Of a DNA stretch of 64,000 bases, positions 25,097 to 34,258 are shown piece by piece. Where the stretch lies: contig NZ_CP120653.1 in NCBI RefSeq assembly GCF_030545015.1, positions 1,240,001-1,304,000 on the forward strand, given 5' to 3'. Within the stretch, counting starts at the first letter, position 1, and each line of letters opens with the position of its first letter. Below the pieces are notes generated by a model. That model did no database searches. It was not told where the DNA came from and was given only the letters and a program-made list of their open reading frames with translations. The stretch is from Myroides sp. JBRI-B21084 (GTDB lineage Bacteria > Bacteroidota > Bacteroidia > Flavobacteriales > Flavobacteriaceae). The position numbers were made by a program, and so were the translations under genes.

Positions 25097-26680
25097 TTAC
25101 AAAACGATCACTGCGTAATTTTGATTCAACGGATTTAAGTTTTTAAGTAAAACCGATATTAAATCGGTACCAAATTCTTTGTAAAAGGTAGCAAAATTAT
25201 CAACCCGTTCTTGTAAATTGTTATTAGGAAACAGCGCAATTTTTAAAGCTACCATTTGTTCAATAGTTTCTTTGTTTTTTATGCCTTCTGCTTTATAAAA
25301 ACGCTTTTCTAAAGTTTCTAAACCTTTTAATTGTTTGGCTTCTTGGGCTTTTACTGCACCAATAAATGATGGGTTTGTTTTTTTTGTTAATTGCCAAAGT
25401 TGTGAAAATTGGTCTTTTAAAAATTGTTTTTGTTGATTAAAATCAAAATGCTTTTCAGCCAATTCGTACGTTTTTTTCTGTACAAATTCATTCGTTTTTA
25501 AAAACAACTCTTCCCAAGTAAGATTCAATTTTTCACGTTTTTGATTTTGTTTTTGAGTTGCTAATAGAACCGAATTTCGCAATAAAAGCATTGGGAATGT
25601 AATATTATGCAGTGTAAATACCTCTTTCAATTCTAACCAATATGCCAATTCACCCCCTCCGCCAATGTAACATAAATTAGGTAAAATAACTTCTTGATAC
25701 AATGGACGCAAAATTACATTAGGACTAAATTTTTCAGGGTTTGTTTCAACTAGATTTAAAATTTCAGCTTTAGTAAATTGCAACGTTGTATTTAAAACTT
25801 TATAAACATTGTCTTCAAAAACGATGCGTTCGCGTAAGTTATTTTCAATATAAAATAAATTAATTTCACGTGGATTTACTTGAATAGTATATTCTTTTAG
25901 TATGTCAAAACTTTTTTCAACTTCTTTAATTGCCGAATGGTTTTTTAGTTCTTCTTTTATATGTTGAACAAAAAGTTGTTTAAGCGCTGTATCATCTCCA
26001 TCAATAATTACCAAACCTTCGTTTCCAAATAATTCATTTGCCAAATAACGGGTAGCATCGGCTAAATTGTTGTGTTTAAGATAAGCGTTTTCAAATAAAT
26101 TGTTTAAAAAAGTAGCATTTGTACCTAAGCCTGAATGGTTTTTAAACGATTGATATACAGGGTTTAATTGTTCTGTTTTTAATCTGCCAACGGGTCCAGA
26201 AACATTTTCATTCCACTGAAATTTCATTCGGTTAAAATTAAAGTAATTAATTTCATCAAAATCATGGTCTTCAGTAGCCATCCAATATACCGGAACAAAA
26301 TTAAAATTTGGATAAGCCTTTTTAAGTTCTTTACACAAATTTATGGTTGATATAATTTTGTATAGAAAATAAAGTGGTCCTGTAAATAAATTTAATTGAT
26401 GCCCAGTAACTACCGTAAAAGTATTACTGTTTTTTAGTTGCTCAATATTGCCTTGTGTGGCTGTGGTTACCGTAAAATTTTTATATTGCTTTTGTAAGCT
26501 TTCAACTACAACATTTCTATTTAAATCTGAAAAATTATCTTGCTTTTCTATAATTTGCTCTTCAAAGTTTTCTAAGGTAGGAAAACGATTGTATAATGTA
26601 TCTAATCGATTATTTTTCGCTAAATAATCAATCATTAAATCAGAGAAATAGCCGGTTTGTTCGTACGGTATTTGGTACAT
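25097..26680 (-). CDS. bshC: Bacillithiol biosynthesis cysteine-adding enzyme BshC
   Basis: Putative ligase adding cysteine to GlcN-malate in the last step of bacillithiol synthesis. Family features include PYEQTGYFSDLMIDYLA at the N terminus, TVVTGHQLNLFTGPLYFLYKI, PVYWMATEDHDFDEINYF, GPVGRLKTEQ and LCYIGGGGELAYWLELKEVF, plus a C-terminal coiled coil (about 425-480). I start at ATG 26680 (MYQIPYEQ, 527 residues). The frame extends 67 residues further without family resemblance and would overlap the divergent radical SAM gene. The other bacillithiol genes (bshA, bshB) are not in this window. Confidence 0.93.
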   Translation of the reverse strand: MYQIPYEQTGYFSDLMIDYLAKNNRLDTLYNRFPTLENFEEQIIEKQDNFSDLNRNVVVESLQKQYKNFTVTTATQGNIEQLKNSNTFTVVTGHQLNLFTGPLYFLYKIISTINLCKELKKAYPNFNFVPVYWMATEDHDFDEINYFNFNRMKFQWNENVSGPVGRLKTEQLNPVYQSFKNHSGLGTNATFLNNLFENAYLKHNNLADATRYLANELFGNEGLVIIDGDDTALKQLFVQHIKEELKNHSAIKEVEKSFDILKEYTIQVNPREINLFYIENNLRERIVFEDNVYKVLNTTLQFTKAEILNLVETNPEKFSPNVILRPLYQEVILPNLCYIGGGGELAYWLELKEVFTLHNITFPMLLLRNSVLLATQKQNQKREKLNLTWEELFLKTNEFVQKKTYELAEKHFDFNQQKQFLKDQFSQLWQLTKKTNPSFIGAVKAQEAKQLKGLETLEKRFYKAEGIKNKETIEQMVALKIALFPNNNLQERVDNFATFYKEFGTDLISVLLKNLNPLNQNYAVIVL

Positions 26681-26695
26681 TAGTCTTATTTTTTT

Positions 26696-26703
26696 CAAAA
26701 ATA
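26696..26703 (-). promoter_or_regulatory. Candidate -7 box for bshC
   Basis: The minus strand reads TATTTTTG (TAnnTTTG), 15 bases upstream of the chosen bshC ATG, which also supports that start over the longer frame. Confidence 0.4.
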
Positions 26704-26806
26704 CTAAATAATTAAAAACGATGTGTTTCTGTAAATTATAAATTAATGGTAAAAAACGTTCTAAATTTATCCAAACTAAAAAGTGTATTAAACAATAAGT
26801 AAATTG

Positions 26807-26814
26807 TATTTTTG
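26807..26814 (+). promoter_or_regulatory. Candidate -7 box for the radical SAM gene
   Basis: TATTTTTG matches TAnnTTTG and ends 8 bases before the TTG start codon, so the 5' leader would be only a few bases long. Confidence 0.4.
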
Positions 26815-26822
26815 CTGAAATT

Positions 26823-29030
26823 TTGCAAGGTTTGGAAACACAAATTTTACTTATAACCCCACCATTTACCCAACTAAACACACCATATCCAGGAACTGTT
26901 TATTTAAAAGGTTTTTTAAATACTAAAAATATTTTAAGTTATCAGGCCGATTTAGGTATCGAAGTAATTTTAGACTTATTTAGTAAGCAAGGGTTAACCG
27001 ATTTGTTTGCATATATTGAAGGGAAAAATCAGGTTTTAAACGAAAATTCGCAACGAATTGTAGCTTTAAAAAATAGTTACATTTATAGTATTGATGCAGT
27101 TATACAGTTTTTGCAAAGTAAAAATCCAACACTTGCGAATGCAATTGTTCAAGACGATTTTTTGCCACAAGCCAGTCGGTTTTCACAACTTGATGCGTTA
27201 GATTGGGCTTTTGGTTCAATGGGTTTTCAAGATCAAGCCAAACACTTAGCAACTTTATATTTAGAAGATTTAGCCGATTTAATTATTGATACTGTTGATG
27301 AAGATTTTGGTTTTAGTAGATACGCTGAACGCCTAGGTAGATCTGCTAATTCATTTGATCAGTTATATAAAAAAATAACCGATGAGCCTACGTATATCGA
27401 TCAAATTACCTTAAAAAAAATAGATGCGCTTGTACAAAAAACAAACCCCAAAATAATTGGTTTTTCAGTTCCATTTCCAGGGAATTTATACAGTGCTTTT
27501 CGATGTGCACAACATATAAAAAAACAATATCCGTATATTAAAACGGTTATGGGCGGTGGTTTTCCTAATACTGAATTAAGGTCGATTAATGATGTTCGCG
27601 TTTTTAATTTCTTTGATTTTATAAATTTAGACGATGGTGAAGCTCCAACTGAACAACTGATTCGTTTTGTAAACGGAGAAATTTCTGTAAACGATTTAAA
27701 ACGCACTTTTTTATTAAAAAATGAAGAAGTTGTTTTTATAAATAATCCGCTTATAAAAGACTATAAACAAAAAGAAATTGGTTGCCCCGATTATACTGAT
27801 ATCGATTTATCGCAATACATTTCTGTAATAGAGGTAGTTAACCCAATGCACCGTTTGTGGAGCGATGGCCGTTGGAATAAATTAACAATGGCACATGGAT
27901 GTTATTGGGGAAAATGTACGTTTTGTGATATATCATTAGATTATATAAAAATTTACGAACCAATTGCGGCTAAAGAAATCGTGGATCGTATGGAACAGTT
28001 AATTAAAACAACAAATTCTAACGGTTTTCATTTTGTAGATGAAGCTGCACCACCTGCTTTAATGCGCGAAGTTGCTTTAGAAATTTTAAAACGCAATTTA
28101 ACTGTTTCGTGGTGGACAAATATTAGATTTGAAAAAAGTTTTACTTATGATTTATGCCGATTGTTAAAAGCGTCGGGTTGTATTGCAGTTTCAGGTGGGC
28201 TAGAGGTAGCATCGGACAGGCTGTTGCAATTAATTGATAAAGGTGTTACCGTTGAACAAGTTGCTTTAGTAAACCGTAATTTTACACAAGCAGGTATCAT
28301 GGTGCATGCGTATTTAATGTATGGTTTTCCTACCCAAACGGCGCAAGAAACAATTGATTCGTTAGAAATGGTACGACAAATGTTTGAAATTGGAATTATG
28401 CAATCGGGCTTTTGGCATCAATTTGCTATGACAGCTCACAGTCCAATTGGTTTAGATCCCGAAGCTTTTAATGTAATAAACTTATCTACACAAAAAGGAT
28501 CTTTTGCAAATAACGATTTACAGCATAAAGAAAAATCAGGTGCCGTACATGATAAGTTTTCATTTGGTTTAAAAAAATCGTTATATAATTACATGCATGG
28601 TTTGTGTTTTGATTACGATTTGCAAGATTGGTTTGAATTTAAAATACCTAAAACTAAAATTGCCCCTAATTATATTTCAAACGTTTTGGAAAACGAAACA
28701 TTTCCTGTTTATAAATCAAATCAAAAAGTTGTATGGTTGGGTACAATTCCAAGAATACAACATTTTACAAAAACAAAAAAAGGAAAGGTTTTTGAAAAAG
28801 CAATGATTGAAGTGCATGGTAAAAGTACTTTTTTACAAGTTGAAGTTGATAAAGAAATAGGTGAGTGGTTTGTTGATTTTATTAATGATTTAAAAGCTAA
28901 TGCAAAAGAAACAACCAGTTACCAACAGCTAAAAAATTCTTTTGAAATGGTAACTGAACAAGATTTTGAACCTTTTTTGTTTTCTAAGCAAGGGCAACAA
29001 ATTTGCGATTTTGGTTTGTTGATTATTTAA
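26823..29030 (+). CDS. B12-binding-type radical SAM protein with CX4CX2C cluster motif
   Basis: A 735-residue radical SAM protein of the B12-binding-domain class. The N terminus reads ILLITPPFTQLNTPYPGTVY. A Rossmann-like segment follows (about 205-290: KIIGFSVPFPGNLYSAFRCA, VMGGGFPNTEL), without the DxHxxG cobalamin-ligand motif. The cluster motif is HGCYWGKCTFCD (Cys360, Cys365, Cys368), spaced CX4CX2C instead of CX3CX2C. Later come FHFVDEAAPP, SGGLEVASDRLLQLIDKGV and MYGFPTQTAQE. No in-frame ATG exists near the N terminus; TTG 26823 (or 26832) must start translation. Reaction and substrate are unknown. It is divergent from bshC. Confidence 0.85.
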   Translation: MQGLETQILLITPPFTQLNTPYPGTVYLKGFLNTKNILSYQADLGIEVILDLFSKQGLTDLFAYIEGKNQVLNENSQRIVALKNSYIYSIDAVIQFLQSKNPTLANAIVQDDFLPQASRFSQLDALDWAFGSMGFQDQAKHLATLYLEDLADLIIDTVDEDFGFSRYAERLGRSANSFDQLYKKITDEPTYIDQITLKKIDALVQKTNPKIIGFSVPFPGNLYSAFRCAQHIKKQYPYIKTVMGGGFPNTELRSINDVRVFNFFDFINLDDGEAPTEQLIRFVNGEISVNDLKRTFLLKNEEVVFINNPLIKDYKQKEIGCPDYTDIDLSQYISVIEVVNPMHRLWSDGRWNKLTMAHGCYWGKCTFCDISLDYIKIYEPIAAKEIVDRMEQLIKTTNSNGFHFVDEAAPPALMREVALEILKRNLTVSWWTNIRFEKSFTYDLCRLLKASGCIAVSGGLEVASDRLLQLIDKGVTVEQVALVNRNFTQAGIMVHAYLMYGFPTQTAQETIDSLEMVRQMFEIGIMQSGFWHQFAMTAHSPIGLDPEAFNVINLSTQKGSFANNDLQHKEKSGAVHDKFSFGLKKSLYNYMHGLCFDYDLQDWFEFKIPKTKIAPNYISNVLENETFPVYKSNQKVVWLGTIPRIQHFTKTKKGKVFEKAMIEVHGKSTFLQVEVDKEIGEWFVDFINDLKANAKETTSYQQLKNSFEMVTEQDFEPFLFSKQGQQICDFGLLII

Positions 29031-29034
29031 ATTG

Positions 29035-29541
29035 TTATTGAATTTTGTAAACTTTTCTAAGTTTTTGAATTAAAACTGATGTTAAAATAGTAACAGCAAG
29101 TCCAACAAAACATCCAAAAGTTACTGTGGCAAATCTAAAAATAGGAGCAACAGTTTCACCCAATGTATGCGATTGCAGCATAATTATTAAAAAAGCTACA
29201 ATTGCTACACGACTCATATTCATTACCTTAAAAAGGTAACATATAATAATTGTTATTACAATGCCTAAAATTAAAACGTACATATTGGTTGCATGTACTA
29301 AATGGCATAAAAGCCCAACAATTGAACCAATAAAATTAGATCGTACCCTTTCAATGGTAAGTTTTAAAGAGTCTTTACCTTCGGGAGAAATCACTAAAAT
29401 AATAGAAAGAAGTGTCCAGAAAAGTTCCATTTTTGGATACTGAAGCATTAAAAGATATCCAACCAAAAAACCCAACACACACCTAAACGTGTAAATAATT
29501 ATTTGCGATGAAAGTATGTGTTTTAAAATAGCTAAGGGCAT
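29035..29541 (-). CDS. FUSC-like integral membrane protein
   Basis: A 168-residue membrane protein with about four to five hydrophobic segments, including FRCVLGFLVGYLLMLQY, FWTLLSIILVISPEG, NMYVLILGIVITIIICYLF and VAIVAFLIIMLQSH. The motif FWTLLSIILVISPEGKDSLKLTIERVRSNFIGSIVG matches the first half of fusaric-acid-resistance/aromatic-acid-exporter-like (FUSC) proteins. It is short, lacking the large cytoplasmic domains of full FUSC exporters, so transport function is uncertain. It ends 4 bases from the convergent radical SAM gene. Confidence 0.75.
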   Translation of the reverse strand: MPLAILKHILSSQIIIYTFRCVLGFLVGYLLMLQYPKMELFWTLLSIILVISPEGKDSLKLTIERVRSNFIGSIVGLLCHLVHATNMYVLILGIVITIIICYLFKVMNMSRVAIVAFLIIMLQSHTLGETVAPIFRFATVTFGCFVGLAVTILTSVLIQKLRKVYKIQ

Positions 29542-29673
29542 AAAATTTTTTTAAGCTGCAAAATTAAAAGCAGTACAATTTATTTAAAAGAATTTTTTTG
29601 CTTTTTTTTGTAAACAATTGTATTAAAAAATACTTCAGTTTTAAATAACTACATTTATAATTTAAATTTTAAA

Positions 29674-30213
29674 ATGAAAAAATTAATCTTAGACGATCTA
29701 AATCGAAAAAATATAGAAGAATTTAAACAAGCAACCAAAACCCCAATTATAGTTGTTTTAGACGATGTTAGAAGTTTACATAACATTGGGTCGTTTTTTA
29801 GAACATGCGATGCCTTTTTAATTGAAAAAATATATTTATGTGGTATTACTGCAACGCCACCTAATAAAGAAATTCATAAAACGGCACTTGGCGCAACCGA
29901 AACTGTTGATTGGGAGTATGAAAAAGATGTAGTTGCTTTGGTTGAACAATTAAAAGCCGATAACATAAAAATTATATCGTTAGAACAGGTTGAAGGTTCT
30001 GTAATGTTACATGATTTTTTACCTGAAAATAATACAAAATACGCTTTGTTTTTTGGTAACGAAGTAAAAGGCGTTAACCAACAAGTGATTAATTTAAGTG
30101 ATTTTGTGGTTGAAATTCCACAGTTAGGTACCAAACATTCTTTAAATGTTTCAGTTAGTGGCGGTATTGTTATATGGGATGTGTTCCAAAAATTACAACA
30201 ATTAAGTGAATAG
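29674..30213 (+). CDS. SpoU/TrmH-family RNA 2'-O-methyltransferase
   Basis: A 179-residue SPOUT-fold methyltransferase. The three SpoU motifs are visible: LHNIGSFFRTCDAF (motif 1, with the catalytic Arg and Asn), ALFFGNEVKGVNQQVI (motif 2) and IPQLGTKHSLNVSVSGGIVIWD (motif 3, forming the trefoil knot that binds SAM). It lacks the N-terminal substrate-binding domain of RlmB-type enzymes, so it is the short form acting on tRNA or rRNA; the exact position cannot be predicted. It is monocistronic and convergent with folK. Confidence 0.9.
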   Translation: MKKLILDDLNRKNIEEFKQATKTPIIVVLDDVRSLHNIGSFFRTCDAFLIEKIYLCGITATPPNKEIHKTALGATETVDWEYEKDVVALVEQLKADNIKIISLEQVEGSVMLHDFLPENNTKYALFFGNEVKGVNQQVINLSDFVVEIPQLGTKHSLNVSVSGGIVIWDVFQKLQQLSE

Positions 30214-30242
30214 TAATTAAAGCATACAAACGTTTATCAACA

Positions 30243-31391
30243 TTACCTATTGGCAACAGCTAAAATTTTGTTATTAATTTGTTCTAAAATAAATAAATAA
30301 TCGGCATGGTTATCAACAAAATTTTTATTGGTAACATCAATTATCAAAATGTTTTCTTTAGGTAATGTTTTAATAAAGTTGCTATAACTTTGAGTAATTT
30401 GATCTAAGTAAGTTGCTTTAATGTTTTCTTCGAAAGATCTGCCTCTTTTCTTAATGTTTTTTAGTAAATTTTCAGTGTTTTGATATAAAAAAACATAAAT
30501 ATCGGGCTTTTTAATTTCTTTATACATAACATCAAAAATGCTTCTATATAATAACATTTCATCGTTTTGCAGGGTAACTTGAGCAAAAATTAATGATTTA
30601 TAAATAAAATAATCGGCTACAATTAAATCTTTAAATAAATCAAACGAATCTAAATGTTGATTAAGCTGAGAATAACGATCTGCTAAGAACGACATTTCCA
30701 AAGGAAAAGCAAAACGTTCTTCATCTTTATAAAATTTGGGTAAAAAAGGATTGTCGTTAAAGCGTTCTAAAATAGTTTTTCCGTTAAAATCTTCAGCAAT
30801 TTTTTTACTCAAAGTTGTTTTTCCTGAACCAATGTTTCCTTCAATTACCAAAAAATTTAAGTGTTGAAAATTTAAACCGTTTTTAGGTAACTCTATAGCA
30901 TCTACCTTTTTAATTTGTGAATCGTCGGTACAACTAGTTAGTAAATCTGCAGTGTTTTTATGTAAAATAGGGTGTTGCCAATCTAATTGTAAATCATTTA
31001 ACGGCACTAACACAAATTTACGATTTTGCATTTCCCTGTGAGGAATATGTAAATGCGGTTCGTTAATTACTGCATCGTTGTAATAAATAATATCAATATC
31101 TACTGTTCGGGCTTCATAGGTTAAAACTGTTTTTGTTGTTCTACCTAAATTTTTTTCTATTTCTTTTAAAGCAATTAATAAATCTTGTGCCGATAAATGG
31201 CTATGTATTACAATGCACATATTGTAAAACGGATAACTATTAAAACCCCACGAGGGTGTTTCATAAATTGCCGAAACTTGTGTAACTAATCCTAAGGTGT
31301 TGTTTATTAGATTTATAGCGTTTTGTAAATGCTGTTTTTTATCACCTAAATTACTACCTAAGGCTAAAACTATTTTATTATATATGTGCAT
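30243..31391 (-). CDS. folK: FolK-deoxynucleoside kinase fusion protein
   Basis: A 382-residue fusion. Residues 1-160 are HPPK (FolK), the pyrophosphokinase before dihydropteroate synthase in folate synthesis: LALGSNLGDKKQHLQNAI, GFNSYPFYNMC, RTVDIDIIYY. Residues 175-382 are a deoxynucleoside kinase: P-loop FLVIEGNIGSGKTTLSKK, ERFNDNPFLPKFY, a DRY-type ADRYSQ segment, and the lid KKRGRSFEENI. One uninterrupted frame covers both with a short linker. The arrangement is known in Flavobacteriia. A -7 box lies only 4 bases upstream of the ATG. Confidence 0.92.
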   Translation of the reverse strand: MHIYNKIVLALGSNLGDKKQHLQNAINLINNTLGLVTQVSAIYETPSWGFNSYPFYNMCIVIHSHLSAQDLLIALKEIEKNLGRTTKTVLTYEARTVDIDIIYYNDAVINEPHLHIPHREMQNRKFVLVPLNDLQLDWQHPILHKNTADLLTSCTDDSQIKKVDAIELPKNGLNFQHLNFLVIEGNIGSGKTTLSKKIAEDFNGKTILERFNDNPFLPKFYKDEERFAFPLEMSFLADRYSQLNQHLDSFDLFKDLIVADYFIYKSLIFAQVTLQNDEMLLYRSIFDVMYKEIKKPDIYVFLYQNTENLLKNIKKRGRSFEENIKATYLDQITQSYSNFIKTLPKENILIIDVTNKNFVDNHADYLFILEQINNKILAVANR

Positions 31392-31395
31392 TTTA

Positions 31396-31403
31396 CAAAA
31401 ATA
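31396..31403 (-). promoter_or_regulatory. Candidate -7 box immediately before folK-dNK
   Basis: The minus strand reads TATTTTTG (TAnnTTTG) with just four bases before the ATG at 31391, suggesting a leaderless or near-leaderless mRNA. No -33 TTG at normal spacing. Confidence 0.3.
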
Positions 31404-31502
31404 GCGATTGTTTTAAATTTTAAAACTAAAAATAATGACCATTTTTTTGTAACAATTTTAAAAATTACATACTAATGTTTAAAAGCTTAAAAAAGTATAC
31501 AC

Positions 31503-33278
31503 ATGAATTTTATAAAAAATGTACTGGCAACCTTTGTAGGAATTATTTTGTTCTGCATGATGTCGTTCTTCTTAATTTTAATTATAGGAGTAATTGCATC
31601 GGCAGGTAGTTCGTCCTACGCATCAAAAACCATTAAAAATAATTCGGTTATAAAATTAGATTTAGCCGACGTTTCAAATGATTATGGTGGAAGTGTTTTT
31701 ATTAAGGAATTTGAATACAACGAAACCAATAACGACGGTTTAATTAACGTTTTACAAGCAATTGAATACGCAAAAAGCGATGATAAAATTAAAGGTATTT
31801 CTATAGAAAATAATTACAGCAGCCTTGGTTTAACACAACGAAAAGCTATTGTTGAGCAACTTGAAAACTTTAAAAAAACAGGAAAATTTGTTGTTGCTTA
31901 CGCCGATAATTATTCTCAAGGCGAATATTACTTAGCATCGGTTGCAGATACAGTTTATATGAACCCAATGGGAAGTATTGATTTTAAAGGTTTGGCTTCA
32001 GAGGTTTTGTATATGAAAGATTTGCAAGAGAAAACCGGTATTCAAATGGAAGTAATTCGTCATGGCAAATATAAAAGTGCTGTTGAGCCCTTTTTACAAC
32101 AAAATATGAGCGTTGAAAACCGCGAACAGTTAACCGTTCTATTAAATTCTATTTGGGAATCTTTTGTTGGCGATGTATCAAAAAACAGAAACATACCAGT
32201 TGAAACCCTAAACAATGTTGCAACAAATTTAAATGCGCGAAATGCTAATTTGGCTTTAAGCAATAAGTTAATTGATAAAATTGCTTACCTAGATCAATAC
32301 CACAGCGGAATTAAAAAAGCTTTGCAATTAAAAGCAGATGAAGATATTAACGAAGTTGAAATTTTAGATTATATAAATCAAATTGATTTAAAATTAAAAA
32401 AGATTTCTGCAAAAGACCAAATTGCTGTAATTTTTGCTCAAGGCGAAATTCAATCGGGCGAAGGTAGTGTAAATACTATTGGAGAAAAGTCAATTAATCG
32501 TGCTTTAAAAGAAGCTAGATCAAACGATAAAATTAAAGCTGTAGTTTTACGTGTTAATTCTCCAGGTGGTAGCGCATTAACTTCTGACATTATTTGGCGC
32601 GAAATTGAATTAACTAAAAAGGTAAAACCAGTAATTGTTTCAATGGGCGATGTAGCTGCATCGGGTGGTTATTACATTGCTTGTAATGCCAACAAAATTT
32701 TTGCTGAACCAAATACAATAACAGGCTCTATTGGAGTTTTTGGAATGATTCCGAACTTTAAAAAAGTAGCTGATAAATATGGTGTAAATGCAGAAACTGT
32801 TAAAACCCATGAAAACGCAAATGGATACAGTGTTTTTGAAGATATGACACCTAAGTACCGTGAAACCGTAACAGAAAGTATTGAAATTATTTACGATACG
32901 TTTATATCGCGTGTTGCTGAAGGTAGAAAAATGGATAAAACTAAAGTTGACGAAATAGCACAAGGTAGAGTTTGGACTGGAACTATGGCTAAACAGCTTG
33001 GTTTAGTTGATGAATTAGGTAATTTAGACGACGCAATCACCTATGCAGCAAAACTTGTAAAAACTAACGATTATAAAGTTAGTTTATATCCAGAGTACGA
33101 AATTGAAGTAGCAGATATGTTCCGTAAGTTTTTAGGAATGTCGGTTTCAACAGTAGGGCAAGATGCTATTAAAAAAGAAATTGGTACCGAAAATTATCAA
33201 TTATTACAGCGCATGAATTACTTGAAACAATCACAAGGTGTTCAAGCAATGTTGCCTTATCATTTAAATATCAATTAA
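31503..33278 (+). CDS. sppA: Signal peptide peptidase SppA, 67K type
   Basis: A membrane-anchored serine protease that degrades cleaved signal peptides. An N-terminal transmembrane helix (about 6-33) precedes two tandem S49 domains. The Ser/Lys dyad is split between them as in E. coli SppA: Lys191 in KYKSAVEPFL and Ser387 in GDVAASGGYYIA. The second domain also has RVNSPGGSALTSDIIW and GSIGVFGMIPNFK. Length 591 fits the long type. It is divergent from folK-dNK and ends in a strong terminator. Confidence 0.96.
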   Translation: MNFIKNVLATFVGIILFCMMSFFLILIIGVIASAGSSSYASKTIKNNSVIKLDLADVSNDYGGSVFIKEFEYNETNNDGLINVLQAIEYAKSDDKIKGISIENNYSSLGLTQRKAIVEQLENFKKTGKFVVAYADNYSQGEYYLASVADTVYMNPMGSIDFKGLASEVLYMKDLQEKTGIQMEVIRHGKYKSAVEPFLQQNMSVENREQLTVLLNSIWESFVGDVSKNRNIPVETLNNVATNLNARNANLALSNKLIDKIAYLDQYHSGIKKALQLKADEDINEVEILDYINQIDLKLKKISAKDQIAVIFAQGEIQSGEGSVNTIGEKSINRALKEARSNDKIKAVVLRVNSPGGSALTSDIIWREIELTKKVKPVIVSMGDVAASGGYYIACNANKIFAEPNTITGSIGVFGMIPNFKKVADKYGVNAETVKTHENANGYSVFEDMTPKYRETVTESIEIIYDTFISRVAEGRKMDKTKVDEIAQGRVWTGTMAKQLGLVDELGNLDDAITYAAKLVKTNDYKVSLYPEYEIEVADMFRKFLGMSVSTVGQDAIKKEIGTENYQLLQRMNYLKQSQGVQAMLPYHLNIN

Positions 33279-33300
33279 TTTAATGTTTACATAGTTTTTT

Positions 33301-33334
33301 AAAAGCTTCTAAATTTTTTTTAGAAGCTTTTTTT
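33301..33334. terminator. Bidirectional terminator after sppA
   Basis: AAAAGCTTCTAAA (33301-33313) pairs perfectly with TTTAGAAGCTTTT (33319-33331) around a T5 loop, with T-runs on both strands. It separates the convergent sppA and acyltransferase genes. Confidence 0.88.
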
Positions 33335-34148
33335 AATAATCAAACGGAAATTGGCGTTCTTTATTAAGTTTTATATCGTTTTCTATTATTTCAGCAGGAA
33401 TAACCTTTAAAAACGAAGGGTGTTGTTCTATAGCAAATTCAATTTTTTCAACAATATCATCTATAGATTCGTTGTCATAATCAATTACCAAAGGTTCTTT
33501 TATTGTAAAAGATTGTAAAATACCTTTCTTTTTAAGCCAAAGTCCTTTTTTATCAAACGATCTTCTAAAACCATCAATTACAATAGGTACAACAATAGGT
33601 TTGTGTTCTTTAATAATATGTGCAGTACCTTTACGTACCGGCTTAAACGATTTTGTAGTACCTTGCGGAAACGTTATCACCCAACCGTCATTTAAAGCTT
33701 TTTTAATATTTTCGGTATCATTTGGGTTAACAGCTTTTTTTTCAGTAACATCTTTTCCTTTTTCGCGCCAAGTACGTTCCACGGTAATAGCGCCGGTGTA
33801 ACTCATAATTCGTGGCAACAAGCCAGCTTGCATAGTTTCTTTTGCACTTACATAATAAATGTTCATTTTAGGATTCCAAATGTAAAATACGTTTTTAATA
33901 GTATCAACTCGTCCCTTTAAACTTGCATTAAAAACATGAAACATAGCAACCACATCGGCAAAATAAGTTTGGTGGTTTGATATAAATAAAACGTTTGTTT
34001 CGGGTAAATTTTTTATAATTTCCGAACCATCAATTACTAATTCATTAAAACCACGATAGCGTTTGTGGGTTAAAAAACCAAAAACACGAATCAACCATTT
34101 TTTAATGAATAAAATATTGCCAAACGGATCTTTTTTAAATAATTGCAT
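33333..34148 (-). CDS. 1-acylglycerol-3-phosphate acyltransferase-like protein, atypical motifs
   Basis: A 271-residue PlsC-family acyltransferase, probably acting on lysophospholipid or another acyl acceptor at the inner membrane. Motif I reads ISNHQTYFAD (His59, Asp65), an HX5D spacing where the family norm is HX4D. Motif III reads FPQGTTKSF (160-168) instead of FPEGTRS, so the Glu and Arg are replaced. Later, VVPIVIDGFRRSFDKKG fits motif IV. The fold assignment is good, but acceptor and activity are uncertain because of these changes. Convergent with sppA; own -7 box upstream. Confidence 0.8.
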   Translation of the reverse strand: MQLFKKDPFGNILFIKKWLIRVFGFLTHKRYRGFNELVIDGSEIIKNLPETNVLFISNHQTYFADVVAMFHVFNASLKGRVDTIKNVFYIWNPKMNIYYVSAKETMQAGLLPRIMSYTGAITVERTWREKGKDVTEKKAVNPNDTENIKKALNDGWVITFPQGTTKSFKPVRKGTAHIIKEHKPIVVPIVIDGFRRSFDKKGLWLKKKGILQSFTIKEPLVIDYDNESIDDIVEKIEFAIEQHPSFLKVIPAEIIENDIKLNKERQFPFDY

Positions 34149-34164
34149 AGGTTTGTTTAAAAAG

Positions 34165-34172
34165 CAAATATA
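34165..34172 (-). promoter_or_regulatory. Candidate -7 box for the acyltransferase gene
   Basis: The minus strand reads TATATTTG (TAnnTTTG), 16 bases upstream of the ATG at 34148. Confidence 0.4.
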
Positions 34173-34258
34173 GTATTTTTTAAAGGCTTATTTTGCTAAA
34201 ATAAATCTAATTAAAATCTGTTTTTGGTTGATAATTGGAGTGTAAATATTAATTTTAA

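Noticed and set aside
26681..26881. N-terminal extension of bshC
   Set aside because: The extension has no family resemblance, would overlap the divergent radical SAM gene and contains the -7 box; ATG 26680 gives the normal length.
26823..27700. Full cobalamin-binding motif in the radical SAM protein
   Set aside because: The region looks Rossmann-like, but I find no DxHxxG, so B12 binding is not claimed.
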